Virus record (IMG/VR): IMGVR_UViG_3300025109_000030 | Location: 1-36,698 of that record | Strand: one strand, 5' to 3' | DNA length: 36,698 nt | DNA from: a virus | Part shown: positions 1 to 6,350 of the stretch, piece after piece | Position numbering within the stretch: the stretch's first letter is position 1 | Layout: each line of letters starts with the position of its first letter | Position numbers and translations under genes: made by a program | The notes under the pieces: generated by a model | The model's input: the letters and a program-made list of their open reading frames with translations, nothing else | Databases searched by the model: none | What the model was told of the DNA's origin: nothing

Positions 1-761
1 TGCTCATACTTCTCATCCAAGAGCGTTAGATTTTCCAGGCAGATTACGTGGCGACCATCCGGGGCACCCTCAATACTAGGAAGGTGCCAAGCCTCGACTA
101 CTTGAACCATCTCGTTAACATTAGAACCGGCGTTATACTCCTCAGTCTCAAATGTGGACGATTCTTTGATTCGATCTGCATACTCCGGATAGGTGTATGT
201 CAGAACATCACGAGGAACCGCTTTGACCTGAAAAATACTTCTTGGCTTCTTATACTTGGCTTCCTCGATCGACACCATAATCTCTTCGGGGAAAACTCGC
301 TCACATAAAATATCCGAGTTGTGTTCGTACACTTTCAAGACGCCAGTCCCAAAAACGCACGAGTCCATAAAGACCTCTGGGGCGACTTCGTAGAGCTTGG
401 TCCGGTAAAATTGGCCATCGCAAAATTTCTCTAGGAGCTTGCCTTTTCTTTGCTGAGAAAAGTCTCCGCCCGAAGTGAGGAATGTGCAACGGGGCCTATT
501 CTTCGCAATCTTCGCCTGGACCGTATCGCACATCGACTTGATGACGTTGAACGTGACCGGTCTGTGAGATCCCGCTCCTTGTGGCCTTGAGACTCCAACC
601 AGATTCAGCGACGGAGTATTTTCGTCGTTGTAAGACCTATAGTGCTGTAGGTTGAGGCTCGATATGTGGCCATAATCTCTTTGCATCGCGTTCAGCAGAT
701 CAAAGACAAAATCATGAGAGTCCTTCTCTCTTGCCTGCCACCAAAAAATTCGTTCTTCCAT
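1..761 (-). CDS. Portal protein, N-terminal part (cut by window edge)
   Basis: This is the first 253 codons of the portal, the dodecameric ring through which DNA enters and leaves the capsid. It is almost identical in protein sequence to the N-terminus of the complete portal gene at 34106-35983, differing at only a few residues, for example CTFLT versus CAFLT. The ATG at 761 follows AAGGGGAAATAGAA, a usable ribosome binding site. It lies directly downstream of the PAPS-reductase gene, whereas in the right-hand copy the portal directly follows terminase. The reading frame is open to base 1 and is cut by the edge of the window; it is not a broken gene. About 31 of 761 bases differ between the two copies by my count. 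Confidence 0.93.
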   Translation of the reverse strand, partial: MEERIFWWQAREKDSHDFVFDLLNAMQRDYGHISSLNLQHYRSYNDENTPSLNLVGVSRPQGAGSHRPVTFNVIKSMCDTVQAKIAKNRPRCTFLTSGGDFSQQRKGKLLEKFCDGQFYRTKLYEVAPEVFMDSCVFGTGVLKVYEHNSDILCERVFPEEIMVSIEEAKYKKPRSIFQVKAVPRDVLTYTYPEYADRIKESSTFETEEYNAGSNVNEMVQVVEAWHLPSIEGAPDGRHVICLENLTLLDEKYE

Positions 762-765
762 TTCT

Positions 766-774
766 ATTTCCCCT
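766..774. repeat. 9-bp direct repeat, left boundary of the PAPS-reductase cassette
   Basis: ATTTCCCCT occurs here and at 1683-1691, exactly 917 bp apart, which is exactly the length missing from the right-hand copy. Read on the minus strand it is AGGGGAAAT and forms the ribosome-binding region of the portal gene. The right-hand copy has a single related site, ATCTCCACT, at 35988-35996. Confidence 0.9.
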
Positions 775-787
775 TAGTTAGATTTTC

Positions 788-1681
788 TCATGGGATGTAT
801 TCACCATTCTTATCGGGGAGATCACAAAGCCCCCAATAGGCGCATCCTTGCTGGCCGTCTTCCGGCAGAAACATCTCAATCTTTTTCCCTCCATGGGATG
901 TCTGAGACCATTTGAATGCTTCGTCTATAGTATACGGCTTCGTGGCGTTCTTCGTAGAGAAGAACGTCGGAACTCGTTCGTCGTCTGGGTTTTTCTGCCG
1001 GAATTTTTCCTTAAGGCCCTTCTCTAGCCCTCGGATGTCGTCTAGCCTCTCAGGGCGGATCGAGCGGATCTCTTTCTTTTTAGAGAAGATGCATGGGTCA
1101 CACCCTACACGAGAAAGCGGTAGCCTTTTTCGGTAGTAGAGCGGGCATGGTTTAATCCCGTGCCTTTTGTGAATCGCAATCACGTCACCCAATATCCAAT
1201 CAATGAGGGGGCGCCAGCAGTCAACTCCCAGCGGTCCACCGGGCTCAAACTCATCCATCTTCGAACGCCTATGACTCTCTTGGGCGCGGATGCCGACCAC
1301 GTTGATTGGGTTTTCAAGTGTGTCTAGGTAGGCTCTAATCGGGACTATCTTTAGCTCCGTGGTGCAAAAGCGCATCCTCCCTGACGGGAATGCTGACTTC
1401 GCCATGATGAGATCTCTCATCCCGTTTGGGTACTTGGTAGACTTCACCGTGTGAAAATCTGGTGCGAACATCGGCCTAACAACTTCATCGATATACTTGG
1501 TGAGGTCTGGATGCTCCCATCCTGTGTCCGCATAGACGTAGGACACGGGGTTGGTTTCATGGAGCCCGAGTTCTTTAACCCATAATGCCGTAGCCATGGA
1601 GTCCTTCCCTCCGCTAACCGAGACAGAGAGGGGGCGCTTTGAGTCTCGAATTTCTTCGAGCATATAAGGTTTCTCAACCAT
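788..1681 (-). CDS. PAPS reductase / DndC-like PP-loop protein
   Basis: A 297-residue member of the adenine-nucleotide alpha-hydrolase superfamily. The PP-loop SGGKDS is at residues 23-28 and binds the nucleotide pyrophosphate. Other family signatures are ADTGWEHP (51-58), RFCTTELK (104-111), GIRAQESHRRS (130-140) and two cysteine pairs, GCDPC (193-197) and GCAYWGLC near the C-terminus, which could hold an iron-sulfur cluster. Relatives reduce PAPS in sulfate assimilation or, as DndC, help put sulfur into DNA; sequence alone does not decide. No other sulfur or DNA-modification gene is visible, so an accessory metabolic or DNA-modifying role is open. ATG at 1681 follows AGGGGAAATC. It sits between terminase and portal only in this copy, flanked by a 9-bp direct repeat, and behaves as a moron. 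Confidence 0.88.
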   Translation of the reverse strand: MVEKPYMLEEIRDSKRPLSVSVSGGKDSMATALWVKELGLHETNPVSYVYADTGWEHPDLTKYIDEVVRPMFAPDFHTVKSTKYPNGMRDLIMAKSAFPSGRMRFCTTELKIVPIRAYLDTLENPINVVGIRAQESHRRSKMDEFEPGGPLGVDCWRPLIDWILGDVIAIHKRHGIKPCPLYYRKRLPLSRVGCDPCIFSKKKEIRSIRPERLDDIRGLEKGLKEKFRQKNPDDERVPTFFSTKNATKPYTIDEAFKWSQTSHGGKKIEMFLPEDGQQGCAYWGLCDLPDKNGEYIP

Positions 1682-1682
1682 G

Positions 1683-1691
1683 ATTTCCCCT
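1683..1691. repeat. 9-bp direct repeat, right boundary of the PAPS-reductase cassette
   Basis: Second copy of ATTTCCCCT. On the minus strand it overlaps the terminase stop codon (TAG at 1692-1690) and supplies the ribosome binding site AGGGGAAAT for the PAPS-reductase gene, so each gene at the junction has its own copy of the element. Confidence 0.9.
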
Positions 1692-3165
1692 AGTGATAAT
1701 TATCCTGTGCCTCAGCTAAGACACTCGCCATCCTACACGCCTCTGGTTGTCTATCACCAGTTAAGTCTTTCTCTAGTTGTCCGATGTATTGTTGCTCTAT
1801 CATTCCCCAGTACTCTGGCGTTCCATACTTCGGCCTTACGGTCGGAGCCTTGTAGGTGAAATGGCGGCATTCCCGCCAAGCATAGAGCGCGGCATCTGAA
1901 AGGTGGTTCTCGAATCTCCCATCTTCCTTCAGTCTGCTTTCGTCCCACTGCAAGACATCCCATTCATCGAGGATCGGACAGTTTGCCGGGACCATCACCC
2001 GGTTTGAGAAGAGATCATCATTCATCAGCTCGATAAACGTTGCCTTCTTACTTTTTTCGGCAGCTTGGACAGGGACTCCAAATCGTTGCCTGATTTCCTC
2101 TACGATGGACCGGCCTAGTCCGCCTGTATCGGCAACAACTGAGACGAAGTTGAAATGCTCAGTCAGCTCGACAATCTTATGGGCTATTTGGGTAGGGATC
2201 ATCTTAGATTCTTTGTGGGTCTCCACGATATAGCATTCCGGCATATCCCGACTAAATCCCAAGATAACAAAAGCAGTGGCGTCCGCATAACCCAAATCCA
2301 CTCCAAGCACATATTCCCAATCTGCTGAATCATCGGGTGCCTCCATATAAATGTTCTCATCTGTATATTTATATATTAGCGAGTCGAATGACTTCACCCA
2401 CTTGCCGCACCACTCACGCTGGAAGACCGGATTATCCTCGGTCCAATTGCGCTTCTGGAGTTTCTTCTCCAAGAATTCTGCGGCATGTGGAATGTAGGGG
2501 TTCTCTCTTACTGTCCACTTATGGACGGAGTATTCATATTTGGGGTTAGTAGTAGCATCGTAGAAATAACCAGAACACCTAGCGTTGGGAGTTCCGGTCA
2601 GCATTAGGGTTCCGTTGTAGTCAATTAGTGCCGGTTCTATAACCTCTTCAATAAGTCCAGTCAGGAAGGGTCCATAACTCGCGGCCTCATCGATGATAAC
2701 CAGCGGGTAGCCAGAGCCACGGAGCTTATCAACATCAGCCTCATCATTGGCTCCGTTCAGAATGATCTGAGATCCATTCTTCAATATAGCAATCAGCTCA
2801 ACGTTATTGAACTTCATCCCTATATGATACTGCCGGTTAGCCTGCTTAAGGAGATTCCACATAAGACGCTTGGCAACCTGCCGAGTTATGGCGATGTAAG
2901 CCACGATGGAGTTCGGATTCTTGAACGCCTCTTCGATCATATAGTAGCAGCAAGTATGAGTCTTACCTGCTCGACGGGAGCAAAGAGCTGCTTTGAACTT
3001 CGCCTTATCATCAACCAGTTCGAGTTGCTTGTTGAACAAATCTTTGCGCCAAGGATAGGTCCGGTCTCCCGCGACGGCATCCTCTGGTGGCTTTAGCCCA
3101 CCATGGCGCTTAATGAGTTCACCGAGTACGGCTCTCCCATCAAGTATTTGTTTCTTTTTAGCCAA
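1690..3165 (-). CDS. Terminase large subunit
   Basis: This 491-residue protein is the packaging motor: an ATPase that drives DNA into the prohead and a nuclease that cuts concatemers. Walker A is CSRRAGKT (62-69), and Walker B is VIIDEAA near residue 155. The RNase-H-like nuclease shows GVDLGYADAT, VVADTGGLG and HLSDAALYAW, which supply the usual acidic residues. Length is normal for the family. The start is TTG at 3165, preceded by GAGAGAGG; no ATG fits better. It follows the unknown protein by 34 bp and precedes the PAPS reductase. The C-terminal half is repeated in variant form at 35995-36698. The nuclease type suggests headful or cohesive-end packaging; the overlapping window ends favour circular permutation. 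Confidence 0.95.
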   Translation of the reverse strand: MAKKKQILDGRAVLGELIKRHGGLKPPEDAVAGDRTYPWRKDLFNKQLELVDDKAKFKAALCSRRAGKTHTCCYYMIEEAFKNPNSIVAYIAITRQVAKRLMWNLLKQANRQYHIGMKFNNVELIAILKNGSQIILNGANDEADVDKLRGSGYPLVIIDEAASYGPFLTGLIEEVIEPALIDYNGTLMLTGTPNARCSGYFYDATTNPKYEYSVHKWTVRENPYIPHAAEFLEKKLQKRNWTEDNPVFQREWCGKWVKSFDSLIYKYTDENIYMEAPDDSADWEYVLGVDLGYADATAFVILGFSRDMPECYIVETHKESKMIPTQIAHKIVELTEHFNFVSVVADTGGLGRSIVEEIRQRFGVPVQAAEKSKKATFIELMNDDLFSNRVMVPANCPILDEWDVLQWDESRLKEDGRFENHLSDAALYAWRECRHFTYKAPTVRPKYGTPEYWGMIEQQYIGQLEKDLTGDRQPEACRMASVLAEAQDNYH

Positions 3166-3199
3166 CCGCCTCTCTCACTTTGCGGAGATTCTGTGAATG

Positions 3200-3508
3200 T
3201 TAGACAACCGCCGTCTTCACCACAGTAGCCGCTCTTACTGGTTCTTGGGTAAGTGGACCCTTCTTCATAATCTTACTACGTTTTCTTCTATGCACAACTA
3301 GGCTTTTCACTTCCTCGTAGGCTTGCATATGGCTGATCGAGGTAAGAGGGATGATGAACTGTCCTTTGCCTGTATTCACTGTGACCATCCGCATCTCTTC
3401 ATTGTATTCAATCAAGAAATCTTCCTGGCCACGAATGTTGTTGCTGAACGAGGTATGACCACCGATGGACCGGGCGTCAGACGTCAATATCACCATTTTG
3501 AGTTTCAT
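3200..3508 (-). CDS. Unknown small protein of the packaging operon
   Basis: A 102-residue protein that I do not recognise. It begins MKLKMVILTSDARSIGG and has a mixed beta-rich middle followed by a lysine/arginine-rich stretch (HRRKRSKIMKK), suggesting possible nucleic-acid contact. I chose ATG at 3508 because GGAG lies seven bases upstream; the frame is open upstream, but those starts lack a ribosome binding site and would run further into the preceding gene. It overlaps the GNAT-like gene by 32 bases, so translation is probably coupled. It ends 34 bp before terminase. A small packaging accessory role is inference from position only. Confidence 0.7.
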   Translation of the reverse strand: MKLKMVILTSDARSIGGHTSFSNNIRGQEDFLIEYNEEMRMVTVNTGKGQFIIPLTSISHMQAYEEVKSLVVHRRKRSKIMKKGPLTQEPVRAATVVKTAVV

Positions 3509-3986
3509 ATAAATTCTCCAGGTCGACAAGACCGTTATGCATCTGCAGATGAGGCACATACATTATGTTGTGTTTGGGCTTAAGCTCTTTGATTATGTAG
3601 GACTTGTGGCTGGCAAGAACAGCTTCGCCTTGTTTGTATTCAAACACCTTCAGCAAAGAGTTGAGCAATCCCCACTTCCTGAACGGGGCTTTGGTATAAC
3701 AAAAATGGACCACCAAAAATTTTTGGGTCCTACGTGCTGTCAGCCAACTGTAAATATCGTTCTCTGTATCGGCGCTATCTCCGCAGGCGACAACCGTCGT
3801 GCTTTCGGCCAGTAATCTTTTGATCACTGTCTTGTGCATCCGAGATATGGCTTTCTTCGGGATGTCTTTGTTTTGCCCCTGGTAACTCTGGACCCAGCTC
3901 TTATAGATAAACGGGGCATCCGCCTCATACGCTTTCCGGATCCTGACCGGCAATTGCTCGACTACCTGATAAGCACTATCTTCCAC
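3477..3986 (-). CDS. GNAT-family acetyltransferase-like protein
   Basis: A 169-residue protein resembling GNAT N-acetyltransferases. It starts with a typical first strand and helix (VRIRKAYEADAPFIYKSW), and later has VVHFCYTKAPFRKWGLLNSL, where RKWGLL takes the place of the acetyl-CoA-binding Arg/Gln-x-x-Gly-x-Gly/Ala loop. Proteins of this kind occur near terminase genes in other phages as far as I recall; substrates are unknown. GTG at 3986 is the preferred start because GGAG lies six bases upstream; the alternative TTG at 3998 has no ribosome binding site. It overlaps the gene before it (stop at 3976) and the one after it, so the three are likely co-translated. The Gly-x-Gly part of the loop is imperfect, so acetyl-CoA binding is not certain. 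Confidence 0.72.
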   Translation of the reverse strand: MEDSAYQVVEQLPVRIRKAYEADAPFIYKSWVQSYQGQNKDIPKKAISRMHKTVIKRLLAESTTVVACGDSADTENDIYSWLTARRTQKFLVVHFCYTKAPFRKWGLLNSLLKVFEYKQGEAVLASHKSYIIKELKPKHNIMYVPHLQMHNGLVDLENLYETQNGDIDV

Positions 3987-4374
3987 CTTTGTCTCCAAGC
4001 TGCTTGGCTAGGACCTCGGCAGCCAAGGTATGAATCTTCTCGTCGTCGAGGGTTTCCAGCTCACTCTGCTCTCTTATATTCATTTCGAGGTTGGCAAGCT
4101 TGACCAGGGAATTGGTTAATAGCGCAAAATTCTTTCCGTCCGCAGCATCCAGTCCGCGAGTCTTGGCTTTGCCTTTCAAGCGGTGAAGCTCTTCGTCGAT
4201 AATCGAGTAGCCGCTACTCATCATGGAATGAAGGGATGGGAGGAGAGAGATCTCTACCCTGGAAAGCTCTTTATTGATCTCGACTTCCTTCGCCTCAACC
4301 TCTAAGGATTGCTCCTCTTCGAGACGAATGGTGTCGTAGTTAATCGAAAGTGGGGTCTTCGGTTTCTTACTCAA
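3976..4374 (-). CDS. Candidate small terminase subunit
   Basis: A 132-residue, mostly helical, charged protein at the head of the packaging operon. The middle (RLKGKAKTRGLDAADGKNFALL) followed by a heptad-like helix and an acidic LDDEKIHTLAAEVL tail resembles the oligomerisation region of small terminases, but I do not see a clear N-terminal helix-turn-helix. The call rests mainly on position upstream of the large terminase. The start is TTG at 4374 with GGGAGG four bases upstream; no ATG fits better. It is the first gene of the leftward late transcript next to the control region. It could instead be an unrelated accessory protein. Confidence 0.5.
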   Translation of the reverse strand: MSKKPKTPLSINYDTIRLEEEQSLEVEAKEVEINKELSRVEISLLPSLHSMMSSGYSIIDEELHRLKGKAKTRGLDAADGKNFALLTNSLVKLANLEMNIREQSELETLDDEKIHTLAAEVLAKQLGDKGGR

Positions 4375-4398
4375 CTTGCCTCCCGGCTGGCATTAGCC

Positions 4399-4440
4399 AA
4401 CCTTCCGGCTGACCGAAGCCAAAGCGGAGACCCGAAGGTT
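4399..4440. other. Structured leader just upstream of the packaging operon
   Basis: AACCTTC (4399-4405) can pair with GAAGGTT (4434-4440), enclosing a smaller GGCT...AGCC hairpin (4407-4420). The element is 25 bases upstream of the TTG start of the first packaging gene and would lie in its mRNA leader. No T-run follows, so it is not a simple terminator. A translational control role is inference. Confidence 0.4.
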
Positions 4441-4482
4441 CAGAACGAGTCCCCGCCACAACAACAAAAGGTACATCAAGGA

Positions 4483-4536
4483 ATGAAATACTTTCAACCA
4501 TTGTACTCCCAGCCAGAAGCTGGCGCAAGAAGCTAA
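4483..4536 (+). CDS. Possible 17-residue leader peptide
   Basis: ATG at 4483 opens a 17-codon frame ending in TAA. The reason to list it is the upstream sequence ACAACAACAAAAGGTACATC, which matches the AACAA-rich, AAGG-containing leaders of the early genes. It is the first such signal on the plus strand and lies alone in the control region. The peptide (MKYFQPLYSQPEAGARS) has no recognisable feature. It could be a remnant of a lost early gene or a coincidence. Confidence 0.25.
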   Translation: MKYFQPLYSQPEAGARS

Positions 4537-4623
4537 CCAAGGGAATCTAAAGATGAAGTTGTAATTTACATAGGGAGTTATGACGCAGTGTGTTAGTTGG
4601 TTCTGGGTCTAGTGGGGGTGTTG

Positions 4624-4685
4624 GTATTATATATACACGGGGGATACCCCGCGGGGGAGCACCCCCCCCTGCACTACATGTAGTG
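4624..4685. other. AT-rich run, two G/C hairpins and a 14-bp palindrome
   Basis: In order: an AT-rich run (4624-4635, TATTATATATA core); hairpin GGGG-ATA-CCCC (4640-4650); hairpin GGGGG-AGCA-CCCCC (4653-4666) inside a run of eight C; and the perfect palindrome CACTACATGTAGTG (4672-4685). It directly adjoins the TATGG array. Such a mix of an easily melted stretch, stable hairpins and repeated binding sites is typical of replication origins or complex regulatory regions; the assignment here is inference. Confidence 0.55.
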
Positions 4686-4943
4686 TATGGCAGGGTAACG
4701 TATGGTAGTGTATGGCAGTGCAGCGTATGGTAACGTAGTGTAATATATGGCAATGTATGGCAACATAGGGCGGGGTATGGTGATATATGGCAACGTATCG
4801 CAACGTATGGTGACGTATGGTAACCTAGTGCACCACTCATCTGGCGTATCGTATCGTATGGTAATGTATGGCAATGCCAACCGAGTGGGTGAGGTAGGGC
4901 TGCTAACCAGGGTAAAACCAACGTAATGTAGCGTAATGTATGG
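4686..4943. repeat. 10-bp-phased TATGG array (iteron-like)
   Basis: TATGG occurs at 4686, 4701, 4711, 4726, 4746, 4756, 4776, 4786, 4806, 4816, 4857, 4867 and 4939, always on the same strand and mostly 10 or 15 bases apart, with degenerate units such as TATCG (4796) and ATAGGG between. The unit consensus is about GTATGGYAAY. The spacing puts sites on one face of the helix. Because a 10-bp unit cycles through all frames without making a stop, long minus-strand frames rich in LPY, YHT and VTIR appear here; they are a by-product. A binding array for a replication initiator or regulator is the likely role. Confidence 0.75.
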
Positions 4944-5151
4944 CAGTTTTGGTTCAAACTTGAGTGTTTTCAGTTCAAACCAGCGTTTTTTGGAGGTTTT
5001 TGGGCTGATTAACGGGAAAATAGGGTTAGAATCGAGTTTTTGAGCGTGATCTTGTTTGCAACAAAACCTAGTAATTACTGTAACCCGCTCTAACCTTATC
5101 CGTGCGACGTCTCGCAATTTCATCTTGTTCTATAAGAGCTCTCGCTGTCAA
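4944..5151. other. Non-coding stretch of the control region
   Basis: No convincing gene. GTTCAAAC occurs at 4952-4959 and again at 4973-4980, 21 bases or two helical turns apart. T-runs follow at 4985-5005 and near 5035. A minus-strand frame passes through (ATG at 5123) but has no ribosome binding site and runs into the repeat array, so I do not call it. Confidence 0.5.
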
Positions 5152-5254
5152 TAGTATCGAGAGTGTCGAGGATCTTAGGAGCCGCCTTTAGTATCGAGAG
5201 TGTCGAGGATCTTAGTCTCGAGGATCCTAGCACCAATAGTCTCGAGGATCTCAA
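5152..5254. repeat. TCGAGGATC repeat cluster
   Basis: A perfect 27-bp direct repeat lies at 5152-5178 and 5189-5215 (37-bp period). Its 14-bp core GTCGAGGATCTTAG recurs as CTCGAGGATCCTAG (5217-5230) and CTCGAGGATCTCAA (5241-5254), giving four copies at intervals of 37, 15 and 24 bases. Each long copy also contains an extra ATCGAG. These look like binding sites for one protein, as operators or origin boxes. Confidence 0.75.
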
Positions 5255-5273
5255 CCAGCATGAAAATCCGGTT

Positions 5274-5545
5274 AGTTCAGTCTAGTTTTAGACCTACTAA
5301 CCTGCTCTATTCACGAGTCATTTCAAGTACTTAACCTAAAATCAGGCTAGTATGCTAGTTTTTGGCTCCCATACTTCTATATATAGGGGTTGCCATTATC
5401 ATACGAGTTTAAGACTTATAACTAGCCTACTTGCATCCTAGGGTACCTATCTTCCTATTTTTGTTCAGCTTTTCATTCAAAAAACTAGCATGAAAACTAG
5501 CAGGCTACTAGACTGAACTAGACTGATTTTCGGGGTAATTACCCT
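5274..5545. repeat. CTAG-rich inverted repeats and palindrome
   Basis: Two long-range inverted pairs are nested here: AGTTCAGTCTAGT (5274-5286) with ACTAGACTGAACT (5507-5519), and ATGCTAGTTTTT (5352-5363) with AAAAACTAGCAT (5480-5491). ACTAGACTGA is also tandemly doubled (5507-5526), AAACTAGCA occurs at 5482-5490 and 5494-5502, and GGGTAATTACCC (5533-5544) is a perfect palindrome. CTAG appears at least eight times in about 270 bases. No gene is present. This is the part of the control region nearest the early promoter. Confidence 0.65.
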
Positions 5546-5617
5546 GTTCAGCTGTCTCCATTGCAATAAGGGTTCTCGCCAAATGTTCTTTTTTCCCTTA
5601 AGGGGCAACATTTACTA

Positions 5618-5646
5618 TTGACGCCACCGTCAACTTCAGCTAGATT
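5618..5646 (+). promoter_or_regulatory. Early promoter with overlapping 16-bp dyad
   Basis: TTGACG (5618-5623), 17-bp spacer, TAGATT (5641-5646) fits a sigma-70 promoter. The -35 box is part of TTGACGCCACCGTCAA (5618-5633), whose ends TTGAC and GTCAA are inverted. The same motif recurs before the ardA gene, before the gene at 8522 and, more weakly, before the recombination genes. It is 74 bases upstream of the first early gene. Confidence 0.6.
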
Positions 5647-5691
5647 AAGAATATGAGCAATTGACGCTCTCAACAACAAGGAAGGTGCATC

Positions 5692-5943
5692 ATGATCGCG
5701 ATCATTCAGAAGGGTTATAACATTTACGGAACGGGTTCTGACATAGCTGCGGCTGTGGCGGATGCAAATGAGTGGCTCGGCCGGGACGATGGGACGGACG
5801 AAGACCTTCCAAGTCTCGTTGAAGCGGATGACGGCGAAATTTGCTGGGCGGATTGTACTGATCGTCTCGCAAGCGCAGTTCAAGAGAATGGCGACGTGAC
5901 TTACGAAGTCGACGGTAACGAAATAGATATCTCCGAGATCTAG
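5692..5943 (+). CDS. Unknown acidic early protein
   Basis: First clear early gene, 83 residues, not recognised. The first half carries alternating alanine and acidic residues (SDIAAAVADANEWLG) and the whole protein is strongly acidic, as DNA-mimic and other phage inhibitor proteins often are; that is only a hint. A central CWADC pair of cysteines is visible. ATG at 5692 follows AACAACAAGGAAGGTGCATC, the leader type shared by the early genes. A candidate promoter lies 46-74 bases upstream and an intrinsic terminator 25 bases after the stop, so it may form its own transcription unit. Confidence 0.75.
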   Translation: MIAIIQKGYNIYGTGSDIAAAVADANEWLGRDDGTDEDLPSLVEADDGEICWADCTDRLASAVQENGDVTYEVDGNEIDISEI

Positions 5944-5967
5944 ACGCAACACCATATCAACCAACCT

Positions 5968-5990
5968 AGCCCGCTTTACGCGGGTTTTTT
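5968..5990 (+). terminator. Intrinsic terminator after the first early gene
   Basis: CCCGC (5970-5974), loop TTTAC, GCGGG (5980-5984), extendable by G-T and A-T pairs, then six T (5985-5990). It sits 25 bases after the stop codon at 5943. It would separate the first early gene from those after 6036, perhaps partially. Confidence 0.85.
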
Positions 5991-6035
5991 GGGTAGTAGG
6001 CATTCAAGCCTACTCGACAACGAAAGGGTTAGATT

Positions 6036-6350
6036 ATGGTCGATGAAATACTTACAAGTGAAGCCCTCGAATCACTTGAAATCGAAAACTTTGAAAGCTT
6101 CGCCGAGCAATGCCAGGTTAAATATAGACTAGAACCAGATGAGCTGGAATGGTTGGAGTGGATTGGGGGGCGCTATTCAATATCAGAATATATCTCTGAT
6201 AACTTGGATGATGATGGGGTTGTCACCCTTAATTCTATGGATGTCAGTGATGCCCTCCATGAGGACGGCGTTGATAGGGCGCCATGTCTAAGCGAGAATA
6301 CACAGCTGCAAAGATTGTTGTGGTATTTCAGTTCGATTAACTCTGATTAA
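6036..6350 (+). CDS. Unknown acidic early protein
   Basis: A 104-residue protein, not recognised, very rich in Glu and Asp (for example LEPDELEWLEWIGG and SDNLDDDGVV). No membrane segment or metal motif is seen. ATG at 6036 follows CGACAACGAAAGGGTTAGATT, a variant of the shared early leader. It lies between the terminator at 5968-5990 and the next 16-bp dyad at 6371, immediately before ardA. Strong acidity and position next to an antirestriction gene make an anti-defence role possible, but nothing in the sequence proves it. Confidence 0.72.
   Translation: MVDEILTSEALESLEIENFESFAEQCQVKYRLEPDELEWLEWIGGRYSISEYISDNLDDDGVVTLNSMDVSDALHEDGVDRAPCLSENTQLQRLLWYFSSINSD

Larger units (their letters stand above)
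1..2393. repeat. Left copy of the terminase-portal overlap, with the extra 917 bp
   Basis: Bases 1-761 match 35223-35983 without gaps, and 1690-2393 match 35995-36698 without gaps. The only length difference is the block holding the PAPS-reductase gene. Identity is about 96%, too low for a clean terminal repeat of one molecule and typical of two close strains meeting at the ends of one assembly. Confidence 0.9.

Noticed and set aside
762-1691. Insertion sequence or transposon carrying the PAPS-reductase gene, with the 9-bp repeat as target-site duplication.
   Set aside because: No transposase and no terminal inverted repeats are present, and the repeat itself works as ribosome binding sites. 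Recombination at repeats is simpler.
4391-4465. tRNA-like folding near the packaging operon, with GGTTCAGAAC and a CCGCCA end.
   Set aside because: No proper T-loop (TTCRANNC), acceptor stem or anticodon arm can be formed.
4547-5123. Two long minus-strand frames (4547-4957 and 4674-5123) rich in LPY, YHT and VTIR.
   Set aside because: They come from the 10-bp repeat, which yields the same peptide cycle in every frame and no stops. Neither has a good ribosome binding site, and both lie in the control region.
5152-5254. CRISPR array.
   Set aside because: Repeat spacing is irregular (37, 15, 24), copies overlap in sequence, spacers are too short and there are no cas genes.
5548-6003. 151-codon minus-strand frame opposite the first early gene.
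   Set aside because: It is the antisense shadow of a gene with its own leader, promoter and terminator, and lacks a ribosome binding site.
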